A stretch of 64,000 nt of DNA from Canna indica (GCA_034359265.1 CP136897.1:37621501-37685500); one strand, 5' to 3'; counted from the stretch's first letter, positions 20,724 to 33,589 are shown. Made by a program: numbers and translations. Notes: generated by a model not told the origin, from the letters alone.

Positions 20724-20831
20724 ATACCAGCACTAACGCACCGGATCTCATCAGAACTCTGAATTTAAGCGTGCTTGGGCGAGAGTAGTACTAGGATGGG
20801 TGACCCCCTGGGAAGTCCTCGTGTTGCACCT
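20724..20831 (+). pseudogene. 5S rRNA: Truncated 5S rRNA, copy 46 (lacks nt 1-10)
   Basis: C35T, C47T, G51T; T run TTTTTTTGTAC as in copy 33. Confidence 0.93.
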
Positions 20832-21197
20832 TTTTTTGTACTACCAATTTGATTGCACGACGAGATCATTTTTTTTACCAATCTTTCTAACCAAACGTTA
20901 AGGACGGACGACGTCGTCGACATAAAATTTGGCTGTCGATCGCCCGCGCGGGGCCCACCGCAAACTCTACGGCCGGCTCGATCGACCAACCGACCCGAAA
21001 AATTAAATTTGTAAATAAATAAGAAATATAACATTTCAATTATTATTTTTCGTTTAAAACGTGCGTAACTCCGTGCATTATTGTCCGATTTCAGCTTTTC
21101 ACGTGGCGCTAAAAGGCGCGCGAAGAGACGAAGAAAATGACCCCGAGCTATCCCTCGGACGCTCACCCTTATTAGCCGACGATCAGAATTGCATCAC

Positions 21198-21315
21198 GAG
21201 TGCGATCATACCAGCACTAACGCACCGGATCCCATCAGAACTCCGAAGTTAAGCGTGCTTGGGCGAGAGTAGTACTATGATGGGTGACCCCCTGGGAAGT
21301 CCTCGTGTTGCACCT
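21198..21315 (+). rRNA. 5S rRNA: 5S rRNA gene, copy 47
   Basis: G2A, G81T; split T run. Confidence 0.95.
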
Positions 21316-21682
21316 TTGTTTTTACTACCTATTTGATTGCACGACGAGATCATTTTTTTTAGCAATCTTTCTAACCAAACGTTAAGGACGGACGACGTCA
21401 TCGACATAAAATTTGGCTGTCGATCGCCCGCGCGGGGCCCGCCGCAACCTCTACGGCCGGCTCGATCGACCAACCGGCCCGAAAAATTAAAATTTGTAAA
21501 TAAATAAGAAAAATAACGTTTCATTTATTATTTTTCGTTTAAAACGGGCGTAACTTCGTGCATCATTGTCCGATTTCATCTTTTCACGTGGCGCTAAAAG
21601 GCGCGCGAAGAGACGAAGAAAATCACCCCGAGCTATCCCTCGGACGCTCAACCTTATTAGCCGACGATCAGAAGTGCACCAC

Positions 21683-21800
21683 GGGTGCGATCATACCAGC
21701 ACTAACGCACCGGATCCCATCAGAACTCCGAAGTTAAGCTTGCTTGGGCGAGAGTAGTACTAGGATGGGTGACCCCCTGGGAAGTCCTCGTGTTGCACCT
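21683..21800 (+). rRNA. 5S rRNA: 5S rRNA gene, copy 48
   Basis: G58T only. Confidence 0.96.
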
Positions 21801-22167
21801 TTTTTTTAACTACCGATTTGATTGCACGACGAGATCATTTTTTTTACCAATCTTTCTAACCAAACGTTAAGGACGGACGACGTCATCGACAAAAAATTTG
21901 GCTGTCGATCGCCCGCGCGGGGCCTGCCGCAACCTCTACGGCCGGCTCGATCGACCAACCGGCCCGAAAAATTAAAATTTGTAAATAAATAAGAAAAATA
22001 ACATTTCATTTATTATTTTTCGTTTAAAACGGGCGTAACTTCGTGCATCATTGTCCGATTTCATCTTTTCACGTGGCGCTAAAAGGCGCGCGAAGAGACG
22101 AAGAAAATGACCCCGAGCTATCCCTCGGACGCTCACCCTTATTAGCCGACGATCAGAAGTGCATGAC

Positions 22168-22285
22168 GGGTGCGATCATACCAGCACTAACGCACCGGAT
22201 CCCATCAGAACTCCGAAGTTAAGCGTTCTTGGGCGAGAGTAGTACTAGGATGGGTGACCCCCTGGTAATTCCTCGTGTTGCACCT
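22168..22285 (+). rRNA. 5S rRNA: 5S rRNA gene, copy 49
   Basis: G60T (box A), G99T, G102T. This G60T mark is shared by copies 56 and 74 and tags the D7 lineage. Confidence 0.95.
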
Positions 22286-22487
22286 TTTTTTTTACTACCT
22301 ATTTGATTGCACGACGAGATCATTTTTTTTACCAATCTTTCTAACCAAACGTTAAGGACGGACGACGTCGTCGACATAAAATTTGGCTGTGGATCGCCCG
22401 CGCGGGGCCCGCCGCAACCTCTACGGCCGGCTCGATCGACCAACCGAACCGAAAAATTAAAATTTATAAATAAATAAGAGAAATAAC

Positions 22488-22595
22488 ATACCAGCACTAA
22501 CGCACCGGATCTCATCAGAACTCTGAATTTAAGCGTGCTTGGGCGAGAGTAGTACAAGGATGGGTGACCCCCTGGGAAGTCCTCGTGTTGCACCT
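22488..22595 (+). pseudogene. 5S rRNA: Truncated 5S rRNA, copy 50 (lacks nt 1-10)
   Basis: C35T, C47T, G51T, T79A. Confidence 0.93.
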
Positions 22596-22961
22596 TTTTT
22601 TTTACTACCAATTTGATTGCACGACGAGATCATTTTTTTTACCAATCTTTCTAACCAAACGTTAAGGACGGACGACGTCGTCGACATAAAATTTGGCTGT
22701 CGATCGCCCGCGCGGGGCCCACCGCAAACTCTACGGCCGTCTCGATCGACCAACCGACCCGAAAAATTAAATTTGTAAATAAATAAGAAATATAACATTT
22801 CAATTATTATTTTTCTTTTAAAACGTGCGTAACTCCGTGCATTATTGTCCGATTTCAGCTTTTCACGTGGCGCTAAAAGGCGCGCGAAGAGACGAAGAAA
22901 ATGACCCCGAGCTATCCCTCGGACGCTCACCCTTATTAGCCGACGATCAGAATTGCATCAC

Positions 22962-23079
22962 GAGTGCGATCATACCAGCACTAACGCACCGGATCCCATC
23001 AGAACTCCGAAGTTAAGCGTGCTTGGGCGAGAGTAGTACTATGATGGGTGACCCCCTGGGAAGTCCTCGTGTTGCACCT
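22962..23079 (+). rRNA. 5S rRNA: 5S rRNA gene, copy 51
   Basis: G2A, G81T; split T run. Confidence 0.95.
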
Positions 23080-23446
23080 TTGTTTTTACTACCTATTTGA
23101 TTGCACGACGAGATCATTTTTTTTAGCAATCTTTCTAACCAAACGTTAAGGACGGACGACGTCATCGACATAAAATTTGGCTGTCGATCGCCCGCGCGGG
23201 GCCCGCCGCAACCTCTACGGCCGGCTCGATCGACCAATCGGCCCGAAAAATTAAAATTTGTAAATAAATAAGAAAAATAACATTTCATTTATTATTTTTC
23301 GTTTAAAACGGGCGTAACTTCGTGCATCATTGTCCGATTTCATCTTTTCACGTGGCGCTAAAAGGCGCGCGAAGAGACGAAGAAAATCACCCCGAGCTAT
23401 CCCTCGGACGCTCAACCTTATTAGCCGACGATCAGAAGTGCACCAC

Positions 23447-23564
23447 GGGTGCGATCATACCAGCACTAACGCACCGGATCCCATCAGAACTCCGAAGTTA
23501 AGCTTGCTTGGGCGAGAGTAGTACTAGGATGGGTGACCCCCTGGGAAGTCCTCGTGTTGCACCT
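23447..23564 (+). rRNA. 5S rRNA: 5S rRNA gene, copy 52
   Basis: G58T only. Confidence 0.96.
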
Positions 23565-23931
23565 TTTTTTTAACTACCGATTTGATTGCACGACGAGATC
23601 ATTTTTTTTACCAATCTTTCTAACCAAACGTTAAGGACGGACGACGTCATCGACAAAAAATTTGGCTGTCGATCGCCCGCGCGGGGCTCGCCGCAACCTC
23701 TACGGCCGGCTCGATCGACCAACCGGCCCGAAAAATTAAAATTTGTAAATAAATAAGAAAAATAACATTTCATTTATTATTTTTCGTTTAAAACGGGCGT
23801 AACTTCGTGCATCATTGTCCGATTTCATCTTTTCACGTGGCGCTAAAAGGCGCGCGAAGAGACGAAGAAAATGACCCCGAGCTATCCCTCGGACGCTCAC
23901 CCTTATTGGCCGACGATCAGAATTGCATCAC

Positions 23932-24049
23932 GGGTGCGATCATACCAGCACTAATGCACCGGATCCCATCAGAACTCCGAAGTTAAGCGTGCTTGGGCGA
24001 GAGTAGTACTAGGATGGGTGACCCCTAGGAAAGTCCTCGTGTTGCACCT
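23932..24049 (+). rRNA. 5S rRNA: 5S rRNA gene, copy 53
   Basis: C24T, C95T, T96A (box C), G99A. Confidence 0.95.
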
Positions 24050-24416
24050 TTTTTTTTACTACCCATTTGATTGCATGACGAGATCATTTTTTTTACCAAT
24101 CTTTCTAACCAAACGTTAAGGACGGACGACGTCGTCGACATAAAATTTGGCTGTCGTTCGCCCGCGCGGGGCCCGCCGCAACCTCTACGGCCGGCTCGAT
24201 CGACCAACCGATCCGAAAAATTAAAATTTGAAAATAAATAAGAAATATAACATTTCAATTATTATTTTTCGTTTAAAACGGGCGTAACTCCGTGCATTAT
24301 TATCCGATTTCAGCTTTTCACGTGGCGCTAAAAGGCGCGCGAAGAGACGAAGAAAATGACCCCGAGCTATCCCTCGGACGCTCACCCTTATTAGCCGACG
24401 ATCAGAATTGCATCAC

Positions 24417-24534
24417 GAGTGCGATCATACCAGCACTAACGCACCGGATCCCATCAGAACTCCGAAGTTAAGCGTGCTTGGGCGAGAGTAGTACTATGAT
24501 GGGTGACCCCCTGGGAAGTCCTCGTGTTGCACCT
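24417..24534 (+). rRNA. 5S rRNA: 5S rRNA gene, copy 54
   Basis: G2A, G81T; split T run. Not preceded by a truncated unit, unlike most of its class. Confidence 0.95.
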
Positions 24535-24901
24535 TTGTTTTTACTACCTATTTGATTGCACGACGAGATCATTTTTTTTAGCAATCTTTCTAACCAAACG
24601 TTAAGGACGGACGACGTCATCGACATAAAATTTGGCTGTCGATCGCCCGCGCGGGGCCCGCCGCAACCTCTACGGCCGGCTCGATCGACCAATCGGCCCG
24701 AAAAATTAAAATTTGTAAATAAATAAGAAAAATAACGTTTCATTTATTATTTTTCGTTTAAAACGGGCGTAACTTCGTGCATCATTGTCCGATTTCATCT
24801 TTTCACGTGGCGCTAAAAGGCGCGCGAAGAGACGAAGAAAATCACCCCGAGCTATCCCTCGGACGCTCAACCTTATTAGCCGACGATCAGAAGTGCACCA
24901 C

Positions 24902-25019
24902 GGGTGCGATCATACCAGCACTAACGCACCGGATCCCATCAGAACTCCGAAGTTAAGCTTGCTTGGGCGAGAGTAGTACTAGGATGGGTGACCCCCTGGG
25001 AAGTCCTCGTGTTGCACCT
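24902..25019 (+). rRNA. 5S rRNA: 5S rRNA gene, copy 55
   Basis: G58T only. Confidence 0.96.
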
Positions 25020-25386
25020 TTTTTTTAACTACCGATTTGATTGCACGACGAGATCATTTTTTTTACCAATCTTTCTAACCAAACGTTAAGGACGGACGAC
25101 GTCATCGACAAAAAATTTGGCTGTCGATCGCCCGCGCGGGGCCCGCCGCAACCTCTACGGCCGGCTCGATCGACCAACCGGCCCGAAAAATTAAAATTTG
25201 TAAATAAATAAGAAAAATAACATTTCATTTATTATTTTTCGTTTAAAACGGGCGTAACTTCGTGCATCATTGTCCGATTTCATCTTTTCACGTGGCGCTA
25301 AAAGGCGCGCGAAGAGACGAAGAAAATGACCCCGAGCTATCCCTCGGACGCTCACCCTTATTAGCCGACGATAAGAAGTGCATGAC

Positions 25387-25504
25387 GGGTGCGATCATAC
25401 CAGCACTAACGCACCGGATCCCATCAGAACTCCGAAGTTAAGCGTTCTTGGGCGAGAGTAGTACTAGGATGGGTGACCCCCTGGTAATTCCTCGTGTTGC
25501 ACCT
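25387..25504 (+). rRNA. 5S rRNA: 5S rRNA gene, copy 56
   Basis: G60T, G99T, G102T. Confidence 0.95.
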
Positions 25505-25706
25505 TTTTTTTTACTACCTATTTGATTGCACGACGAGATCATTTTTTTTACCAATCTTTCTAACCAAACGTTAAGGACGGACGACGTCGTCGACATAAAA
25601 TTTGGCTGTGGATCGCCCGCGCGGGGCCCGCCGCAACCTCTACGGCCGGCTCGATCGACCAACCGAACCGAAAAATTAAAATTTATAAATAAATAAGAGA
25701 AATAAC

Positions 25707-25814
25707 ATACCAGCACTAACGCACCGGATCTCATCAGAACTCTGAATTTAAGCGTGCTTGGGCGAGAGTAGTACAAGGATGGGTGACCCCCTGGGAAGTC
25801 CTCGTGTTGCACCT
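25707..25814 (+). pseudogene. 5S rRNA: Truncated 5S rRNA, copy 57 (lacks nt 1-10)
   Basis: C35T, C47T, G51T, T79A. Confidence 0.93.
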
Positions 25815-26180
25815 TTTTTTTTACTACCAATTTGATTGCACGACGAGATCATTTTTTTTACCAATCTTTCTAACCAAACGTTAAGGACGGACGACGTCGT
25901 CGACATAAAATTTGGCTGTCGATCGCCCGCGCGGGGCCCACCGCAAACTCTACGGCCGTCTCGATCGACCAACCGACCCGAAAAATTAAATTTGTAAATA
26001 AATAAGAAATATAACATTTCAATTATTATTTTTCGTTTAAAACGTGCGTAACTCCGTGCATTATTGTCCGATTTCAGCTTTTCACGTGGCGCTAAAAGGC
26101 GCGCGAAGAGACGAAGAAAATGACCCCGAGCTATCCCTCGGACGCTCACCCTTATTAGCCGACGATCAGAATTGCATCAC

Positions 26181-26298
26181 GAGTGCGATCATACCAGCAC
26201 TAACGCACCGGATCCCATCAGAACTCCGAAGTTAAGCGTGCTTGGGCGAGAGTAGTACTATGATGGGTGACCCCCTGGGAAGTCCTCGTGTTGCACCT
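26181..26298 (+). rRNA. 5S rRNA: 5S rRNA gene, copy 58
   Basis: G2A, G81T; split T run. Confidence 0.95.
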
Positions 26299-26665
26299 TT
26301 GTTTTTACTACCTATTTGATTGCACGACGAGATCATTTTTTTTAGCAATCTTTCTAACCAAACGTTAAGGACGGACGACGTCATCGACATAAAATTTGGC
26401 TGTCGATCGCCCGCGCGGGGCCCGCCGCAACCTCTACGGCCGGCTCGATCGACCAATCGGCCCGAAAAATTAAAATTTGTAAATAAATAAGAAAAATAAC
26501 ATTTCATTTATTATTTTTCGTTTAAAACGGGCGTAACTTCGTGCATCATTGTCCGATTTCATCTTTTCACGTGGCGCTAAAAGGCGCGCGAAGAGACGAA
26601 GAAAATCACCCCGAGCTATCCCTCGGACGCTCAACCTTATTAGCCGACGATCAGAAGTGCACCAC

Positions 26666-26783
26666 GGGTGTGATCATACCAGCACAAACGCACCGGATCC
26701 CATCAGAACTCCGAAGTTAAGCTTGCTTGGGCGAGAGTAGTACTAGGATGGGTGACCCCCTGGGAAGTCCTCGTGTTGCACCT
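26666..26783 (+). rRNA. 5S rRNA: 5S rRNA gene, copy 59
   Basis: C6T, T21A, G58T. Confidence 0.95.
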
Positions 26784-27150
26784 TTTTTTTAACTACCGAT
26801 TTGATTGCACGACGAGATCATTTTTTTTACCAATCTTTCTAACCAAACGTTAAGGACGGACGACGTCATCGACAAAAAATTTGGCTGTCGATCGCCCGCG
26901 CGGGGCTCGCCGCAACCTCTACGGCCGGCTCGATCGACCAACCGGCCCGAAAAATTAAAATTTGTAAATAAATAAGAAAAATAACATTTCATTTATTATT
27001 TTTCGTTTAAAACGGGCGTAACTTCGTGCATCATTGTCCGATTTCATCTTTTCACGTGGCTCTAAAAGGCGCGCGAAGAGACGAAGAAAATGACCCCGAG
27101 CTATCCCTCGGACGCTCACCCTTATTGGCCGACGATCAGAATTGCATCAC

Positions 27151-27268
27151 GGGTGCGATCATACCAGCACTAATGCACCGGATCCCATCAGAACTCCGAA
27201 GTTAAGCGTGCTTGGGCGAGAGTAGTACTAGGATGGGTGACCCCTAGGAAAGTCCTCGTGTTGCACCT
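27151..27268 (+). rRNA. 5S rRNA: 5S rRNA gene, copy 60
   Basis: C24T, C95T, T96A, G99A, as copy 53. Confidence 0.95.
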
Positions 27269-27635
27269 TTTTTTTTACTACCCATTTGATTGCATGACGA
27301 GATCATTTTTTTTACCAATCTTTCTAACCAAACGTTAAGGACGGACGACGTCGTCGACATAAAATTTGGCTGTCGTTCGCCCGCGCGGGGCCCGCCGCAA
27401 CCTCTACGGCCGGCTCGATCGACCAACCGATCCGAAAAATTAAAATTTGAAAATAAATAAGAAATATAACATTTCAATTATTATTTTTCGTTTAAAACGG
27501 GCGTAACTCCGTGCATTATTATCCGATTTCAGCTTTTCACGTGGCGCTAAAAGGCGCGCGAAGAGACGAAGAAAATGACCCCGAGCTATCCATCGGACGC
27601 TCACCCTTATTGGCCGACGATCAGAATTGCATCAC

Positions 27636-27753
27636 GGGTGCGATCATACCAGCACTAATGCACCGAATCCCATCAGAACTCCGAAGTTAAGCGTGCTTGG
27701 GCGAGAGTAGTACTAGGATGGGTGACCCCCTGGGAAGTCCTCGTGTTGCTCCT
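27636..27753 (+). rRNA. 5S rRNA: 5S rRNA gene, copy 61
   Basis: C24T, G31A, A115T, as copy 41 at 9,205 bp distance. Confidence 0.95.
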
Positions 27754-28121
27754 TTTTTTTTTACTACCTATTTGATTGCATGACGAGATCATTTTTTTTA
27801 CCAATCTTTCTAACCAAACGTTAAGGACAGACGACGTCGTCGACATAAAATTTGGCTGTCGATCGCCCGCGCGGCGCCCGCCGCAACCACTACGGCCGGC
27901 TCGATCGACCAACCGACCCGAAAAATTAAAATTTGTAAATAAATAAGAAATATAACATTTCAATTATTATTTTTCGTTTAAAATGGGCGTAACTCCGTGC
28001 ATTATTGTCCGATTTCAGCTTTTCACGTGGCGCTAAAAGGCGCGCGAAGAGACGAAGAAAATGACCCCGAGCTATCCCTCGGACGCTCACCCTTATTAGC
28101 CGACGATCAGAATTGCATGAT

Positions 28122-28239
28122 GGGTGCGATCATACCAGCACTAACGCACCGGATCCCATCAGAACTCCGAAGTTAAGCTTGCTTGGGCGAGAGTAGTACT
28201 AGGATGGGTGACCCCCTGGGAAGTCCTCGTGTTGCACCT
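28122..28239 (+). rRNA. 5S rRNA: 5S rRNA gene, copy 62 (hybrid)
   Basis: Upstream part (GCATGAT) belongs to the copy 42 type, but the gene body has G58T and the downstream spacer is of the copy 35 type. The switch lies within the gene. Confidence 0.95.
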
Positions 28240-28606
28240 TTTTTTTAACTACCGATTTGATTGCACGACGAGATCATTTTTTTTACCAATCTTTCTAACC
28301 AAACGTTAAGGACGGACGACGTCATCGACAAAAAATTTGGCTGTCGATCGCCCGCGCGGGGCCCGCCGCAACCTCTACGGCCGGCTCGATCGACCAACCG
28401 GCCCGAAAAATTAAAATTTGTAAATAAATAAGAAAAATAACATTTCATTTATTATTTTTCGTTTAAAACGGGCGTAACTTCGTGCATCATTGTCCGATTT
28501 CATCTTTTCACGTGGCGCTAAAAGGCGCGCGAAGAGACGAAGAAAATGACCCCGAGCTATCCCTCGGACGCTCACCCTTATTAGCCGACGATCAGAAGTG
28601 CATGAC

Positions 28607-28724
28607 GGGTGCGATCATACCAGCACTAACGCACCGGATCCCATCAGAACTCCGAAGTTAAGCGTGCTTGGACGAGAGTAGTACTAGGATGGGTGACCCC
28701 CTGGTAATTCCTCGTGTTGCACCT
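28607..28724 (+). rRNA. 5S rRNA: 5S rRNA gene, copy 63
   Basis: G66A, G99T, G102T. Confidence 0.95.
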
Positions 28725-28926
28725 TTTTTTTTACTACCTATTTGATTGCACGACGAGATCATTTTTTTTACCAATCTTTCTAACCAAACGTTAAGGACGG
28801 ACGACGTCGTCGACATAAAATTTGGCTGTGGATCGCCCGCGCGGGGCCCGCCGCAACCTCTACGGCCGGCTCGATCGACCAACCGACCCGAAAAATTAAA
28901 ATTTATAAATAAATAAGAGAAATAAC

Positions 28927-29034
28927 ATACCAGCACTAACGCACCGGATCTCATCAGAACTCTGAATTTAAGCGTGCTTGGGCGAGAGTAGTACAAGGAT
29001 GGGTGACCCCCTGGGAAGTCCTCGTGTTGCACCT
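28927..29034 (+). pseudogene. 5S rRNA: Truncated 5S rRNA, copy 64 (lacks nt 1-10)
   Basis: C35T, C47T, G51T, T79A. Confidence 0.93.
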
Positions 29035-29400
29035 TTTTTTTTACTACCAATTTGATTGCACGACGAGATCATTTTTTTTACCAATCTTTCTAACCAAACG
29101 TTAAGGACGGACGACGTCGTCGACATAAAATTTGGCTGTCGATCGCCCGCGCGGGGCCCACCGCAAACTCTACGGCCGTCTCGATCGACCAACCGACCCG
29201 AAAAATTAAATTTGTAAATAAATAAGAAATATAACATTTCAATTATTATTTTTCGTTTAAAACGTGCGTAACTCCGTGCATTATTGTCCGATTTCAGCTT
29301 TTCACGTGGCGCTAAAAGGCGCGCGAAGAGACGAAGAAAATGACCCCGAGCTATCCCTCGGACGCTCACCCTTATTAGCCGACGATCAGAATTGCATCAC

Positions 29401-29518
29401 CAGTGCGATCATACCAGCACTAACGCACCGGATCCCATCAGAACTCCGAAGTTAAGCGTGCTTGGGCGAGAGTAGTACTATGATGGGTGACCCCCTGGGA
29501 AGTCCTCGTGTTGCACCT
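29401..29518 (+). rRNA. 5S rRNA: 5S rRNA gene, copy 65
   Basis: G1C, G2A, G81T; split T run. Confidence 0.94.
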
Positions 29519-29885
29519 TTGTTTTTACTACCTATTTGATAGCACGACGAGATCATTTTTTTTAGCAATCTTTCTAACCAAACGTTAAGGACGGACGACG
29601 TCATCGACATAAAATTTGGCTGTCGATCGCCCGCGCGGGGCCCGCCGCAACCTCTACGGCCGGCTCGATCGACCAATCGGCCCGAAAAATTAAAATTTGT
29701 AAATAAATAAGAAAAATAACATTTCATTTATTATTTTTCGTTTAAAACGGGCGTAACTTCGTGCATCATTGTCCGATTTCATCTTTTCACGTGGCGCTAA
29801 AAGGCGCGCGAAGAGACGAAGAAAATCACCCCGAGCTATCCCTCGGACGCTCAACCTTATTAGCCGATGATCAGAAGTGCACCAC

Positions 29886-30003
29886 GGGTGCGATCATACC
29901 AGCACTAACGCACCGGATCCCATCAGAACTCCGAAGTTAAGCTTGCTTGGGCGAGAGTAGTACTAGGATGGGTGACCCCCTGGGAAGTCCTCGTGTTGCA
30001 CCT
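29886..30003 (+). rRNA. 5S rRNA: 5S rRNA gene, copy 66
   Basis: G58T only. Confidence 0.96.
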
Positions 30004-30370
30004 TTTTTTTAACTACCGATTTGATTGCACGACGAGATCATTTTTTTTACCAATCTTTCTAACCAAACGTTAAGGACGGACGACGTCATCGACAAAAAAT
30101 TTGGCTGTCGATCGCCCGCGCGGGGCCCGCCGCAACCTCTACGGCCGGCTCGATCGACCAACCGGCCCGAAAAATTAAAATTTGTAAATAAATAAGAAAA
30201 ATAACATTTCATTTATTATTTTTCGTTTAAAACGGGCGTAACTTCGTGCATCATTGTCCGATTTCATCTTTTCACGTGGCGCTAAAAGGCGCGCGAAGAG
30301 ACGAAGAAAATGACCCCGAGCTATCCCTCGGACGCTCACCCTTATTAGCCGACGATCAGAAGTGCATGAC

Positions 30371-30488
30371 GGGTGCGATCATACCAGCACTAACGCACCG
30401 GATCCCATCAGAACTCCGAAGTTAAGCGTGCTTGGGCGAGAGTAGTACTAGGATGGGTGACCCCCTGGTAATTCCTCGTGTTGCACCT
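30371..30488 (+). rRNA. 5S rRNA: 5S rRNA gene, copy 67
   Basis: G99T, G102T; internal promoter unchanged. Confidence 0.96.
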
Positions 30489-30690
30489 TTTTTTTTACTA
30501 CCTATTTGATTGCACGACGAGATCATTTTTTTTACCAATCTTTCTAACCAAACGTTAAGGACGGACGACGTCGTCGACATAAAATTTGGCTGTGGATCGC
30601 CCGCGCGGGGCCCGCCGCAACCTCTACGGCCGGCTCGATCGACCAACCGACCCGAAAAATTAAAATTTATAAATAAATAAGAGAAATAAC

Positions 30691-30798
30691 ATACCAGCAC
30701 TAACGCACCGGATCTCATCAGAACTCTGAATTTAAGCGTGCTTGGGCGAGAGTAGTACAAGGATGGGTGACCCCCTGGGAAGTCCTCGTGTTGCACCT
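30691..30798 (+). pseudogene. 5S rRNA: Truncated 5S rRNA, copy 68 (lacks nt 1-10)
   Basis: C35T, C47T, G51T, T79A. Confidence 0.93.
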
Positions 30799-31164
30799 TT
30801 TTTTTTACTACCAATTTGATTGCACGACGAGATCATTTTTTTTACCAATCTTTCTAACCAAACGTTAAGGACGGACGACGTCGTCGACATAAAATTTGGC
30901 TGTCGATCGCCCGCGCGGGGCCCACCGCAAACTCTACGGCCGTCTCGATCGACCAACCGACCCGAAAAATTAAATTTGTAAATAAATAAGAAATATAACA
31001 TTTCAATTATTATTTTTCGTTTAAAACGTGCGTAACTCCGTGCATTATTGTCCGATTTCAGCTTTTCACGTGGCGCTAAAAGGCGCGCGAAGAGACGAAG
31101 AAAATGACCCCGAGCTATCCCTCGGACGCCCACCCTTATTAGCCGACGATCAGAATTGCATCAC

Positions 31165-31282
31165 GAGTGCGATCATACCAGCACTAACGCACCGGATCCC
31201 ATCAGAACTCCGAAGTTAAGCGTGCTTGGGCGAGAGTAGTACTATGATGGGTGACCCCCTGGGAAGTCCTCGTGTTGCACCT
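31165..31282 (+). rRNA. 5S rRNA: 5S rRNA gene, copy 69
   Basis: G2A, G81T; split T run. Confidence 0.95.
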
Positions 31283-31649
31283 TTGTTTTTACTACCTATT
31301 TGATTGCACGACGAGATCATTTTTTTTAGCAATCTTTCTAACCAAACGTTAAGGACGGACGACGTCATCGACATAAAATTTGGCTGTCGATCGCCCGCGC
31401 GGGGCCCGCCGCAACCTCTACGGCCGGCTCGATCGACCAATCGGCCCGAAAAATTAAAATTTGTAAATAAATAAGAAAAATAACATTTCATTTATTATTT
31501 TTCGTTTAAAACGGGCGTAACTTCGTGCATCATTGTCCGATTTCATCTTTTCACGTGGCGCTAAAAGGCGCGCGAAGAGACGAAGAAAATCACCCTGAGC
31601 TATCCCTCGGACGCTCAACCTTATTAGCCGATGATCAGAAGTGCACCAC

Positions 31650-31767
31650 GGGTGCGATCATACCAGCACTAACGCACCGGATCCCATCAGAACTCCGAAG
31701 TTAAGCTTGCTTGGGCGAGAGTAGTACTAGGATGGGTGACCCCCTGGGAAGTCCTCGTGTTGCACCT
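31650..31767 (+). rRNA. 5S rRNA: 5S rRNA gene, copy 70
   Basis: G58T only; spacer upstream has CCGATGATC (CpG change) as before copy 66. Confidence 0.96.
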
Positions 31768-32134
31768 TTTTTTTAACTACCGATTTGATTGCACGACGAG
31801 ATCATTTTTTTTACCAATCTTTCTAACCAAACGTTAAGGACGGACGACGTCATCGACAAAAAATTTGGCTGTCGATCGCCCGCGCGGGGCTCGCCGCAAC
31901 CTCTACGGCCGGCTCGATCGACCAACCGGCCCGAAAAATTAAAATTTGTAAATAAATAAGAAAAATAACATTTCATTTATTATTTTTCGTTTAAAACGGG
32001 CGTAACTTCGTGCATCATTGTCCGATTTCATCTTTTCACGTGGCGCTAAAAGGCGCGCGAAGAGACGAAGAAAATGACCCCGAGCTATCCCTCGGACGCT
32101 CACCCTTATTGGCCGACGATCAGAATTGCATCAC

Positions 32135-32252
32135 GGGTGCGATCATACCAGCACTAATGCACCGGATCCCATCAGAACTCCGAAGTTAAGCGTGCTTGGG
32201 CGAGAGTAGTACTAGGATGGGTGACCCCTAGGAAAGTCCTCGTGTTGCACCT
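32135..32252 (+). rRNA. 5S rRNA: 5S rRNA gene, copy 71
   Basis: C24T, C95T, T96A, G99A. Confidence 0.95.
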
Positions 32253-32619
32253 TTTTTTTTACTACCCATTTGATTGCATGACGAGATCATTTTTTTTACC
32301 AATCTTTCTAACCAAACGTTAAGGACGGACGACGTCGTCGACATAAAATTTGGCTGTCGTTCGCCCGCGCGGGGCCCGCCGCAACCTCTACGGCCGGCTC
32401 GATCGACCAACCGATCCGAAAAATTAAAATTTGAAAATAAATAAGAAATATAACATTTCAATTATTATTTTTCGTTTAAAACGGGCGTAACTCCGTGCAT
32501 TATTATCCGATTTCAGCTTTTCACGTGGCGCTAAAAGGCGCGCGAAGAGACGAAGAAAATGACCCCGAGCTATCCCTCGGACGCTCACCCTTATTAGCCG
32601 ACGATCAGAATTGCATCAC

Positions 32620-32737
32620 GAGTGCGATCATACCAGCACTAACGCACCGGATCCCATCAGAACTCCGAAGTTAAGCGTGCTTGGGCGAGAGTAGTACTAT
32701 GATGGGTGACCCCCTGGGAAGTCCTCGTGTTGCAACT
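32620..32737 (+). rRNA. 5S rRNA: 5S rRNA gene, copy 72
   Basis: G2A, G81T, C116A; split T run. Two helix I pairs broken. Confidence 0.94.
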
Positions 32738-33104
32738 TTGTTTTTACTACCTATTTGATTGCACGACGAGATCATTTTTTTTAGCAATCTTTCTAACCAA
32801 ACGTTAAGGACGGACGACGTCATCGACATAAAATTTGGCTGTCGATCGCCCGCGCGGGGCCCGCCGCAACCTCTACGGCCGGCTCGATCGACCAACCGGC
32901 CCGAAAAATTAAAATTTGTAAATAAATAAGAAAAATAACGTTTCATTTATTATTTTTCGTTTAAAACGGGCGTAACTTCGTGCATCATTGTCCGATTTCA
33001 TCTTTTCACGTGGCGCTAAAAGGCGCGCGAAGAGACGAAGAAAATCACCCCGAGCTATCCCTCGGACGCTCAACCTTATTAGCCGACGATCAGAAGTGCA
33101 CCAC

Positions 33105-33222
33105 GGGTGCGATCATACCAGCACTAACGCACCGGATCCCGTCAGAACTCCGAAGTTAAGCTTGCTTGGGCGAGAGTAGTACTAGGATGGGTGACCCCCT
33201 GGGAAGTCCTCGTGTTGCACCT
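33105..33222 (+). rRNA. 5S rRNA: 5S rRNA gene, copy 73
   Basis: A37G, G58T. Confidence 0.95.
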
Positions 33223-33589
33223 TTTTTTTAACTACCGATTTGATTGCACGACGAGATCATTTTTTTTACCAATCTTTCTAACCAAACGTTAAGGACGGAC
33301 GACGTCATCGACAAAAAATTTGGCTGTCGATCGCCCGCGCGGGGCCCGCCGCAACCTCTACGGCCGGCTCGATCGACCAACCGGCCCGAAAAATTAAAAT
33401 TTGTAAATAAATAAGAAAAATAACATTTCATTTATTATTTTTCGTTTAAAACGGGCGTAACTTCGTGCATCATTGTCCGATTTCATCTTTTCACGTGGCG
33501 CTAAAAGGCGCGCGAAGAGACGAAGAAAATGACCCCGAGCTATCCCTCGGACGCTCACCCTTATTAGCCGACGATCAGAAGTGCATGAC

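Larger units (their letters stand above)
20404..22167 (+). repeat. Module D4, instance 3
   Basis: Copies 45-48. It lies 5,986 bp from instance 1 and keeps the same truncated unit with the GTAC interruption of the T run seen in copy 33. Confidence 0.85.
22168..25386 (+). repeat. Module D7 (7 units, 3,219 bp), instance 1
   Basis: Copies 49-55: D4 module plus a C24T/C95T/T96A/G99A copy, another G2A/G81T copy and another G58T copy. Confidence 0.86.
25387..28606 (+). repeat. Module D7-like block, instance 2 (last two units replaced)
   Basis: Copies 56-60 follow D7, but positions 6 and 7 are taken by copies 61 and 62, which resemble copies 41 and a 42/35 hybrid. Confidence 0.82.
28607..30370 (+). 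repeat. Module D4, instance 5
   Basis: Copies 63-66, in the usual D4 order. Confidence 0.85.
30371..33589 (+). repeat. Module D7, instance 3
   Basis: Copies 67-73 repeat the D7 order; copies 71-73 match 53-55 at an offset of 8,203 bp. Copies 74-76 start a further module that breaks off at copy 77. Confidence 0.85.
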